Origin: Lachnospiraceae bacterium
Lineage (GTDB): Bacteria; Bacillota; Clostridia; Lachnospirales; Lachnospiraceae
Direction: 5' to 3'
DNA: 35,471 bases
Assembly (NCBI GenBank): GCA_024403235.1
Contig: JAKSSF010000026.1
Coordinates: forward strand, 1-35,471
The translations under genes were made by a program, and so were the position numbers. Positions within the stretch are counted from its first letter, which is position 1. Each line of letters opens with the position of its first letter. This document shows positions 6,541 through 12,924 of this stretch, in pieces. The notes beneath the pieces were generated by a model. The model was not told the DNA's origin and searched no databases. It was given only the letters and a program-made list of their open reading frames with translations.

Positions 6541-7097
6541 TCAATGGGAAAAGTGAGGACTGATATGAAAATAAGAATAATCGCTATTATTGTATTGGTC
6601 TTAGCAATCATTGCGGCAGGTATTTATTATTATAGCAAGAGTAACACAGAAGGCAGCGATGCTACAGAAAACAGTGATACTTCAGTTAAGGCTTATACAA
6701 TTGAAGGATATGTACGGGAAGTTGACTTAGACAATAGAAGCATATTCATTACGCTTGATTTTGAGAATGTAACAATTAAGGAATACTTGGCTGACTGTGT
6801 TTTATATATCGGCCCCGAAACGGCTATATCAAGAAAATGGAACTATTGATGGGTCAACCTCCAAAGTGCTGGAATCAGCGTCTGACGGATTTATGAAGGG
6901 AACTGCATCCGGAGCTGTGACAGGAGCCACTGTGGGGGCAATGAAGTATAGAAAAAATCCTACCGGTTATTGCTTTGTGGCAGGAACCGTCGTGGCCACA
7001 GTTTTAGGATTTATGGCTATAGATGCCATCATGCCTGGCGATTATGTACTAGCTAAAGACATGGATACAGGAATAGTATCCTATGAACCTGTACTTC
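6501..7097 (+). repeat. Direct repeat copy A (partner at 8617-9137)
   Basis: This segment is repeated about 2.1 kb downstream in the same direction. By eye, bases 6501-6764 differ from copy B at 3 positions in about 264. The part from 6834 on differs at about 18 positions in about 256. Copy A has 76 bases (6764-6839 region) that are absent from copy B. Confidence 0.9.
6565..6849 (+). CDS. Membrane-anchored protein with frameshifted fusion end (copy A)
   Basis: The likely start is ATG 6565 (preceded by GAGG at 6555-6558, 6 bp spacing). An in-frame ATG at 6544 has no such site. Residues 3-22 form one hydrophobic anchor (IRIIAIIVLVLAIIAAGIYY), followed by a Ser/Thr/Glu-rich linker and a YTIEGYVREVDLDNRSIFITL segment that looks like a small beta domain. 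The frame continues to ...GPETAIS and then runs into HINT-domain DNA in the wrong frame, stopping after four residues. So the protein has lost its true C-terminus. Family not recognised. Confidence 0.5.
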   Translation: MKIRIIAIIVLVLAIIAAGIYYYSKSNTEGSDATENSDTSVKAYTIEGYVREVDLDNRSIFITLDFENVTIKEYLADCVLYIGPETAISRKWNY

Positions 7098-7183
7098 AGA
7101 CCTTTGTCAGAGAGGTAGAGGAAACCTATACCATCACAATCGATGGGGAAGAGATAGAAACTACTGCAGAGCAGACTGCGTAA
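6830..7183 (+). pseudogene. Pre-toxin HINT domain fragment with catalytic Cys (copy A)
   Basis: In frame 6830 the translation gives a Gly/Ala-rich lead-in (SASDGFMKGTASGAVTGA), then YCFVAGTVVAT, IDAIMPGDYVLAKD and TYTITIDGEEIETT. This is the N-terminal half of an intein-like HINT domain of polymorphic toxins. The Cys of CFVAGT is the self-cleavage nucleophile. The frame ends at 7183 where an HPFYV-type His block should follow, so the second half, the toxin tip and the immunity gene are lost. No start codon of its own is evident; the GTG at 6797 lies in unrelated sequence. Confidence 0.75.
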
Positions 7184-7247
7184 AAGGGAGTAAAATTATT
7201 CTCAATAAATGTAACTATAAAATATATTAAGGAAATGGAAAACTATT

Positions 7248-8108
7248 GTGAAAAATATAAAAGGGAAAGAATATATAAGATTTGAAGCAATAAAACACAT
7301 CCGTGAAGATGGTTCAGAGTTTTGGAGTGCTAGGGAACTTGGCCCTGCTTTAGAGTATACAAAATGGGAAAATTTTCATAATGTTATTAAGCGCGCAATG
7401 ATTGCATGCGAAAATAGTGGTCATAGTGTTGATAGCGATTTTCCTGAAGTCAGGAAAATCGTTGAGGCGGGAGCTACTACGAAACCAAAAAAGGATTATG
7501 AGCTATCAAGATATGCGTGTTATTTGATAGTTCAGAATGGCGATCCACGAAAAGAAGTCATAGCATTGGGGCAGACATATTTTGCAATTCAGACATATCG
7601 CCAGGAACTGGCGGATCATTATAATCAGCTTGATGAGGATAGAAGAAGACTTGTTGTTCGTGGTGATATTAAACAATGGAATCAGTTGCTGGCAGAAACG
7701 GCTCATGATGCCGGTGTAATCTCTAATGAAGAGTTTGCTATCTTTCAAAACGCAGGCTACATGGGATTATATGGTGGTCTTGATGTAGATGACATTCATG
7801 CAAGGAAGAATCTCACTGCCAGCCAAAAAATTCTTGATTTTATGGGAAGTACTGAGTTAATAGCAAATTTGTTTAGAATCTCTCAGACTGAGGAGAAGCT
7901 TCGTAAGGATAATATTCAAGGTGCTGAAGCTGCGACAAGTGTACATTATAATGTAGGCCATGAAGTCAGAACGGCTATTGAGAAAATTGGTGGTACAATG
8001 CCAGAGGATTTACCTACTCCAGAAAAGAGTATTCAACAAATCGAAAAAGAACAAATGGATCGTTTAAGAAAAAAAGCCAAAAAAGGTAAAATAATGTTGG
8101 ACGAATAG
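7248..8108 (+). CDS. dinD: DNA damage-inducible protein D
   Basis: The 286-residue product matches DinD over its full length. It has an N-terminal BRO-like segment (FWSARELGPALEYTKWENF), then CENSGHSVDSDFPEV, LSRYACYLIVQNGDPRKEVI, GQTYFAIQTYRQELAD, FAIFQNAGYMGLYGGLD, ILDFMGSTELIANLFR and GGTMPEDLPTPEKSI. E. coli DinD is SOS-induced and inhibits RecA filament activity. The start is GTG 7248 with a weak AAGGA about 14 bp upstream. I see no GAAC-N4-GTTC LexA box in the 64 bp before it, so SOS control is not supported here. It sits between the two HINT repeats and was probably inserted or trapped there. Confidence 0.93.
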   Translation: MKNIKGKEYIRFEAIKHIREDGSEFWSARELGPALEYTKWENFHNVIKRAMIACENSGHSVDSDFPEVRKIVEAGATTKPKKDYELSRYACYLIVQNGDPRKEVIALGQTYFAIQTYRQELADHYNQLDEDRRRLVVRGDIKQWNQLLAETAHDAGVISNEEFAIFQNAGYMGLYGGLDVDDIHARKNLTASQKILDFMGSTELIANLFRISQTEEKLRKDNIQGAEAATSVHYNVGHEVRTAIEKIGGTMPEDLPTPEKSIQQIEKEQMDRLRKKAKKGKIMLDE

Positions 8109-8160
8109 ATTATGTGATTCGATAAATTAGAAGCGACCAAGCTCTTTGAGCGAGGGATGA

Positions 8161-8181
8161 CAATTGAACGAAGTTCAATTG
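8161..8181. repeat. Perfect 21-bp palindrome after dinD
   Basis: CAATTGAAC-GAA-GTTCAATTG has 9-bp perfect arms around a 3-base centre. There is no T-run, so it is not a classic terminator. The GAAC-N3-GTTC core resembles but does not equal the Gram-positive LexA box (GAAC-N4-GTTC). It may be an operator, an mRNA end stabiliser for dinD or an insertion scar. Confidence 0.55.
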
Positions 8182-8184
8182 AAA

Positions 8185-8391
8185 TTTACCAATTCATCCT
8201 GTCCGGATATATTTTCAGTATTTCTTCTCTAACTTTTATTCCAAAATATTGCTTGGATTCTGTATGGATTGTTATTTTTAATAAATCCTGTTGTTCCACA
8301 AAGATTACCGGAAGAAAAAATCAAAATCGGGAAAATAGCACTTAGAATATGTGGTGCGATTATAATTTATACAGGTTTAACATTAAGGTAA
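8185..8391 (+). pseudogene. Remnant of a small membrane protein
   Basis: One frame reads YQFILSGYIFSISSL (8186 on). After a shift to the frame that ends at TAA 8389-8391 it reads IAWILYGLLFLINPVVPQRL and then IGKIALRICGAIIIYTGL. Two hydrophobic helices around a PEEKIKIG turn look like a real protein in which a frameshift near 8225-8232 broke the gene. No ATG with a ribosome binding site is seen. The family is unknown; an immunity-like membrane protein is possible given the toxin remnants next to it. Confidence 0.4.
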
Positions 8392-8461
8392 ATTTGCTGT
8401 AAAAAGCAGGTAAAGAATAGATTTCAGTTATACAGAGATAAGTTTAATATGGAGGTTTTGT

Positions 8462-8656
8462 ATGAAACAGTATGAATATGTAAGAATTACTCCTAAAGGT
8501 GCGTTTGTTGAAAAATTTGAATTCCACAGAGAAATCATAGATGATTATGCAAGGCGAGGATATAAATATGTTGGGTATATTCCAACAAAAATTGCTGGAT
8601 ATGGATATATTACAGAAATGGATCTGGTTTTTGAAAAGGACATTGAAGAAAAATAG
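8462..8656 (+). CDS. DUF4177 domain protein
   Basis: The 64-residue protein has a strong GGAGG (8451-8455) before ATG 8462. It starts MKQYEYVRITPKG, contains REIIDDYARRGYKYVGYIP in the middle and ends GYGYITEMDLVFEKDIEEK. The pattern of a short beta-strand, a helix with 'YARRGYKYVG', and a final strand with I/M-D-L-V-F is that of DUF4177, a small soluble domain of unknown function. The last 12 codons are shared with the remnant at 6501-6540. Its position next to broken toxin modules makes an immunity role conceivable but unproven. Confidence 0.75.
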   Translation: MKQYEYVRITPKGAFVEKFEFHREIIDDYARRGYKYVGYIPTKIAGYGYITEMDLVFEKDIEEK

Positions 8657-9137
8657 TCAATGGGAAAAGTGAGGACTGATATAAAAATAAGAATAATCGC
8701 TATTATTGTATTGGTCTTAGCAATCATTGTGGCAGGTATTTATTATTATAGCAAGAGTAACACAGAAGGCAGCGATGCTACAGAAAACAGTGATACTTCA
8801 GTTAAGGCTTATACAATTGAAGGATATGTACGGGAAGTTGACTTAGACAATAGAAGCATATTCATTACGCTTGAAAATGGAACCATTGATGGGTCAACCT
8901 CCAAAGTGCTGGAATCAGCGTCTGACGGATTTATGAAGAGAACTGCGTCGGGGGCTGTGACAGGAGCCACTGTGGGGGCAATGAAGTATAGAAAAAATCC
9001 TACCGGCTATTACTTTGTGGCAGGAACCGTCTTAGCCACAGTCCTAGGTTTTATGGCTATCGATGCCATCATGCCTGGCGATTATGTGCTAGCTAAAGAC
9101 ATGGATACCGGCATAGTATCCTATGAGCCTGCACTTT
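8617..9137 (+). repeat. Direct repeat copy B (partner at 6501-7097)
   Basis: Same orientation as copy A and shorter by 76 bases because of one internal deletion. The deletion ends share GA, so a short-homology event is likely. Copy B includes the intact end of the DUF4177 gene at its left edge, which makes it the more complete copy at that side. Confidence 0.9.
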
Positions 9138-9218
9138 GAGCTGGTATTTGTCTATAACTTTGAGGTTATGGATGACCATACCTACTATGTAGGTAAAACT
9201 GAAGAGCAAACCATATAA
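8660..9218 (+). pseudogene. Membrane anchor fused to broken HINT domain (copy B)
   Basis: The open frame 8660-9139 gives 159 residues. It joins the membrane anchor and linker of copy A in frame to the HINT lead-in (LENGTIDGSTSKVLESASDG). The start used by copy A is ATA here; the only ATG is 8660, 3 bp after the DUF4177 stop, without a good ribosome binding site. The nucleophile Cys is Tyr (YYFVAGT). The frame stops at 9137. In the next frame, VYNFEVMDDHTYYVG (about 9153-9197) is the HINT C-terminal block, so the middle of the domain is deleted. The block ends at 9218 before the VLVHN-type cleavage site. Confidence 0.7.
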
Positions 9219-9337
9219 AACAAAAAGGAACTATATAAGACGGGAGATCTACCGAGCAAATTAAGGATATAATAGCTATGCTGCATATTACATAGACTTG
9301 AAATGCATCAGAAATCTATCGAATATATCACAAAAGT

Positions 9338-10669
9338 TTATTTGGATACATTCAGCACTTTCTTGTAAGTAAAGTACACCGACATGCCACTGGCGATGGT
9401 CCAGCCGATGGGCCAAGCGCACCAGATACCGGTAGAGCCAAGTACTGTTTTGGAAAAGACAATGGCCAGTACTACACGAAGGATCAAATCTGTAAAGGTG
9501 GTAATCATAAACTGCTGCATGGCTCCGGCACCTCGTAAAATACCATCTGCCACCAATTTTAAGGATACTACCAAATAGAAGGGTGCCAAAATGCGTAAAT
9601 AAGTTACACCGGTAGAAATAGCGTCTCCACTAGGTTCATCTAAAAAGAAGTAAATACCGTATTTTCCAAAGAAGAAATAGAGAAAAATAAAAGGCACACT
9701 AATGAGCCAAATCATTTTCCAACCGGCCTTAAAGCCTGCCTTTACCCGATCTGTTTTTCCGGCTCCCAGATTTTGAGAGGTGTAATTGGAAATACCGTTT
9801 CCAATGGTAGTAAAAGAAGTAATCACCAGATTATTTAATTTTACTCCTGCAGCATATCCTGCAATGACCCCGGCACCAAATCCATTAATCACACTTTGAA
9901 TAATGATATTTCCCACAGAGATAAAACTTTGCTGCAAAATACTGGGAATGGCAATGGTAGATATTTGGCGAAAAACCTTCCAGGAAAAAAGCGCATAGGG
10001 ATCGGAAACTTCCACCAATTTCAATCTTTTATATACAAATAACAAAGAGAGAATACAACTGATACCCTGGCACAAAAAGGTGGCCCAGGCTACACCTGCA
10101 ACACCCATAGAGAAATATTTTACAAATAAGATATCTACGAAAATATTGGCGGTGGAAGATACTGCCAAGAAGTAAAATGGTGTTTTAGAATCTCCCAAGG
10201 CAGAAAAAATACCTGTGGCAATATTGTAATAAAAGAGAAAAGGAAGCCCCAAAATATAAATCAAAAGATACAGTTTAGAATCTGCCAAAATTTCCAAAGG
10301 GGTATGAATCAATCGAAGTGCTCCATCTGCAAATACAAATCCACCAACCATTAACAAAGCACATATTACCCCGGAAGCAATCAAAGTGGTGGTCACTGCA
10401 GTTTTCAGACTGCTATAATCTTTCGCTCCAAAAAAACGGGATACAATGACGGAACAGCCAATGTTGCAGCCAAAGGAAAAGGCGATGAAAATCAAGGTAA
10501 TTTCGTAAGAATTGCCTACTGCCGCTAGGGCATTTTCGCCAATGCATTTCCCTGCCACCAGACTGTCTGCAATGTTATACAACTGTTGAAAAATAATGCT
10601 GCCAAAAAGAGGCAGGCAAAAACGCCATAAAACTGTTTGAGGATTTCCCCTGGTCAAATCTTGATTCAT
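9338..10669 (-). CDS. MATE family efflux transporter
   Basis: The start is set at ATG 10669 because GGAGGA (10683-10678) lies 8 bp before it. A longer frame to 10726 has no such site and adds a non-hydrophobic tail. The 443-residue protein begins MNQDLTRGNPQTVLWRF and has QQLYNIADSLVAGKCIGENALAAVG and about twelve membrane helices. It belongs to a different MATE subgroup from the first exporter in the window: the two align only in family motifs. GNGISNYTSQNLGAGK near residue 275 marks the second half. It is divergent from the hrb gene at 10903. A -10-like TATAAT lies on the minus strand at 10730-10725. The transported compound is unknown. Confidence 0.92.
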   Translation of the reverse strand: MNQDLTRGNPQTVLWRFCLPLFGSIIFQQLYNIADSLVAGKCIGENALAAVGNSYEITLIFIAFSFGCNIGCSVIVSRFFGAKDYSSLKTAVTTTLIASGVICALLMVGGFVFADGALRLIHTPLEILADSKLYLLIYILGLPFLFYYNIATGIFSALGDSKTPFYFLAVSSTANIFVDILFVKYFSMGVAGVAWATFLCQGISCILSLLFVYKRLKLVEVSDPYALFSWKVFRQISTIAIPSILQQSFISVGNIIIQSVINGFGAGVIAGYAAGVKLNNLVITSFTTIGNGISNYTSQNLGAGKTDRVKAGFKAGWKMIWLISVPFIFLYFFFGKYGIYFFLDEPSGDAISTGVTYLRILAPFYLVVSLKLVADGILRGAGAMQQFMITTFTDLILRVVLAIVFSKTVLGSTGIWCAWPIGWTIASGMSVYFTYKKVLNVSK

Positions 10670-10786
10670 CTTGTATTTCCTCCAATCTTCTGGAACTCCG
10701 GCGCAAAAGCCAATTGCCATATTCATTATAGGAATGTATAGCGGAAAGAGTAATATTAAAATTGAATAAAAACCATTGTAAATTCA

Positions 10787-10847
10787 TTGAAAAAAATGAA
10801 AAATTGCTATACAGTAATGAACTAAGAGAGGGCAAAAGCCTCTCTCT
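10787..10847 (+). promoter_or_regulatory. Candidate hrb promoter and leader hairpin
   Basis: TTGAAA (10787-10792) precedes an extended -10 (TGC-TATACA, 10808-10813) by 15 bp, the same layout as one option at 2206-2232. Just downstream, AGAGAGGGC-AAAA-GCCTCTCT (10825-10847) folds into a stem with one bulged G and is followed by CTTTT, so it may act as a leader structure or weak attenuator. Confidence 0.4.
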
Positions 10848-10902
10848 TTTGACAGTTAAGAAATGAAATGAAAATAAGATAGGAAAAGAAAGGAAGAAAA
10901 CT

Positions 10903-11529
10903 ATGAAAAACAAAGCAGCTATGTACAAATTGTCTTACGGCTTGTTTGTATTAACCGCCAAAGAAGGAGACAAGCACAATGGATGTATTACCAACACAGC
11001 CATTCAGGTGACCAGCGATCCCAATCGTATTTCTATCGCTGTAAATAAAGCAAACTACACCCATGATATGGTAATGAATACCAAGAAATTTACGGTTTCC
11101 ATTTTAAGTGAGGATGCTTCTTTTGATTTATTTAAGCAATTCGGTTTCCAGTCCGGCAGAGAGGTAGATAAATTTGCAGATTTTACAGATTGTAAAGAGG
11201 CTGATAACGGCACCATGATTATTACAAAGGGTACCAATGCTTATATCAGTGCTACCGTGATTTCAACAGTAGATTTAGGCAGCCATACCTTATTTATCGC
11301 AGAGGTAACAGACGGGGATGTATTATCTGAGACTTCTTCTGCAACCTATGAGTATTATCAGAAAAACATCAAACCACAGCCAAAGCCGGCAGCAGAAAAG
11401 AGCGAAGGCAAAACCGTTTGGAGATGTAAGGTATGTGGATACGAATATGAGGGAGAAGAATTACCGGCAGACTTTGTTTGTCCATTATGCAAGCATCCCG
11501 CTTCTGATTTTGAAAAGGTAATAAAATAA
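10903..11529 (+). CDS. hrb: Flavin reductase-rubredoxin fusion (high-molecular-weight rubredoxin)
   Basis: The 208-residue protein has an FMN-binding flavin reductase-like domain at about residues 5-150 (YGLFVLTAKEGDKHNGCITNT, then SDPNRISIAVNK). A Lys/Pro/Ala linker follows, then a rubredoxin domain at about 168-208 with both iron-binding knuckles, CKVCGY and CPLCKH. In Moorella this architecture is called Hrb and passes electrons to a flavodiiron protein for oxygen or nitric oxide removal. No flavodiiron gene is in the window. AAGGAAG precedes the ATG. The gene probably supports survival under brief oxygen or NO exposure; that role is inferred from family. Confidence 0.88.
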   Translation: MKNKAAMYKLSYGLFVLTAKEGDKHNGCITNTAIQVTSDPNRISIAVNKANYTHDMVMNTKKFTVSILSEDASFDLFKQFGFQSGREVDKFADFTDCKEADNGTMIITKGTNAYISATVISTVDLGSHTLFIAEVTDGDVLSETSSATYEYYQKNIKPQPKPAAEKSEGKTVWRCKVCGYEYEGEELPADFVCPLCKHPASDFEKVIK

Positions 11530-11549
11530 GACGAAACCATTTTAGGAGG

Positions 11550-11578
11550 TTGCCAAGATTTTTGCTGTCCATTATAAT
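11550..11578 (+). promoter_or_regulatory. galK promoter
   Basis: TTGCCA (11550-11555) and a consensus TATAAT (11573-11578) have a 17-bp spacer. They lie 70 bp before the likely galK start, so galactokinase is transcribed separately from the hrb gene upstream. Confidence 0.65.
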
Positions 11579-11648
11579 AAAAGAGATAGTTGAAAAACTT
11601 GGAGGAAGTGGTTACGCCTCTGAAATTATTCTTTTAAAGGAGAAGGGT

Positions 11649-12812
11649 ATGAAGGACATTGTATTAAAGAAATTTGCAGAAGTGTTTGGGGACACAGAAG
11701 GCGCAAAGGTGTATTTTGCACCAGGTCGTGTAAACATGATTGGAGAGCACACCGACTATAATGGTGGTCATGTTTTTCCGGCAGCATTAACCATTGGTAC
11801 CTATGGTGTAGCAAGAAAAAGAAATGATAATAAGTTAAGATTTTTCTCTATGAACTTTGAACATCTTGGAATCATTGAATCTGATTTGGATGATTTGAAG
11901 CCTTATAAAGAAGCAGGTTGGACAAACTATCCAAAGGGCGTTATGTGGGCCTTTGGTGAAAAAGGCATGAAAGTAGAAAGCGGTATGGATTTATTATTAA
12001 ATGGTAATATTCCAAATGGTTCCGGACTTTCTTCTTCTGCTTCTGTAGAAGTATTGACAGGCTTTATCTTAAGAGATTTCTTTGGCTTTGATGTTACCAA
12101 TCAGGATTTGGCTTTAATCGGGCAGTTCTCTGAAAATAAATTTAATGGTGTAAACTGCGGTATTATGGATCAGTTCTCTATCGCAATGGGTAAAAAAGCA
12201 CATGCGATTTTCCTGGATACAGCAGATCTTTCTTTCGAATATGCACCAATTAAGTTGGAAAATGCAAAAATCGTAATTGCCTGCAGTAATAAAAAGCGTG
12301 GTTTGGGCGATTCCAAATACAATGAAAGAAGAGATGAATGTGAAACTGCATTAGCAGAATTGCAGAAAGTAGTAGATATCAAGTCCTTAGGTGAATTGAC
12401 AGAAGAACAGTTTGAGGCAAACAAATCTGCAATTGCTTCTGATATTAGAATCAAGAGAGCAAAACATGCAGTTTATGAAAACCAAAGAACCATGAAAGCG
12501 GTTGCTGCATTGCAGGCAAATGATGTTACATTGTTTGGGCAGTTGATGAATGCTTCTCATGTTTCTTTGAGAGATGATTATGAAGTAACCGGTATTGAAT
12601 TAGATACTTTGGTAGAAGAAGCATGGAAGATTGATGGTGTTATTGGTTCTCGTATGACAGGTGCAGGCTTCGGTGGTTGTACCGTAAGTATTGTAAAGGA
12701 TGAGGCTATTGATACCTTTATCGAAAAGGTAGGCGCTGCTTACAAAGAGAAAATCGGTTATGCAGCAGACTTCTATGTAGTAGAATTAGGAGATGGCCCA
12801 AGTATCTTATAA
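11649..12812 (+). CDS. galK: Galactokinase
   Basis: Start at ATG 11649, preceded by AAAGGAG (11637-11642). The frame is open to 11550 but that part overlaps the promoter and has no ribosome binding site. The 387-residue GHMP kinase has the galactokinase signature GRVNMIGEHTDYN at residues 26-38, the ATP-binding GSGLSSSAS at 124-132, a NCGIMDQF stretch near 180 and GSRMTGAGFGGC near 340. It converts galactose to galactose-1-phosphate, the first Leloir step. galT and galE are not in the window. It has its own promoter and terminator and so is a single-gene unit. Confidence 0.96.
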   Translation: MKDIVLKKFAEVFGDTEGAKVYFAPGRVNMIGEHTDYNGGHVFPAALTIGTYGVARKRNDNKLRFFSMNFEHLGIIESDLDDLKPYKEAGWTNYPKGVMWAFGEKGMKVESGMDLLLNGNIPNGSGLSSSASVEVLTGFILRDFFGFDVTNQDLALIGQFSENKFNGVNCGIMDQFSIAMGKKAHAIFLDTADLSFEYAPIKLENAKIVIACSNKKRGLGDSKYNERRDECETALAELQKVVDIKSLGELTEEQFEANKSAIASDIRIKRAKHAVYENQRTMKAVAALQANDVTLFGQLMNASHVSLRDDYEVTGIELDTLVEEAWKIDGVIGSRMTGAGFGGCTVSIVKDEAIDTFIEKVGAAYKEKIGYAADFYVVELGDGPSIL

Positions 12813-12833
12813 GAATAGTAAAATGTAATGTAG

Positions 12834-12863
12834 GAGCCATGGGTTTTGCCCGTGGCTCTTTTT
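12834..12863 (+). terminator. Intrinsic terminator after galK
   Basis: GAGCCATGGG, loop TTTTG, CCCGTGGCTC forms a 10-bp stem with one wobble pair and is followed by five T. Confidence 0.88.
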
Positions 12864-12924
12864 GTTAGCCCATCAAGCACCATTTTGCCTGATAACATAA
12901 ACCCAAAATATAGGTTAAAACGAG

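Larger units (their letters stand above)
8109..8461. other. Gene-poor stretch between dinD and the DUF4177 gene
   Basis: This 353-bp interval holds no intact gene that I can support. It contains the palindrome at 8161-8181, a decayed small membrane-protein reading frame at 8185-8391, and the ribosome binding site of the DUF4177 gene (GGAGG, 8451-8455). A short hairpin (GCTC-TTT-GAGC) precedes the palindrome. No convincing T-run terminator was found after dinD. Confidence 0.6.

Noticed and set aside
6797..6829. GTG 6797 as a start for the HINT fragment
   Set aside because: The codons up to 6829 are the anchor-protein gene read in a wrong frame, and no ribosome binding site is present.
7184..7247. 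LexA box before dinD
   Set aside because: No GAAC-N4-GTTC or close variant is seen in the 64 bp before the GTG.
10670..10726. Longer start of the second MATE gene
   Set aside because: GGAGGA is placed for ATG 10669, and the extension is not hydrophobic and covers that site.
11550..11648. Longer galactokinase N-terminus
   Set aside because: The extra frame overlaps a TTGCCA-N17-TATAAT promoter and lacks a ribosome binding site; the family normally starts near 11649.
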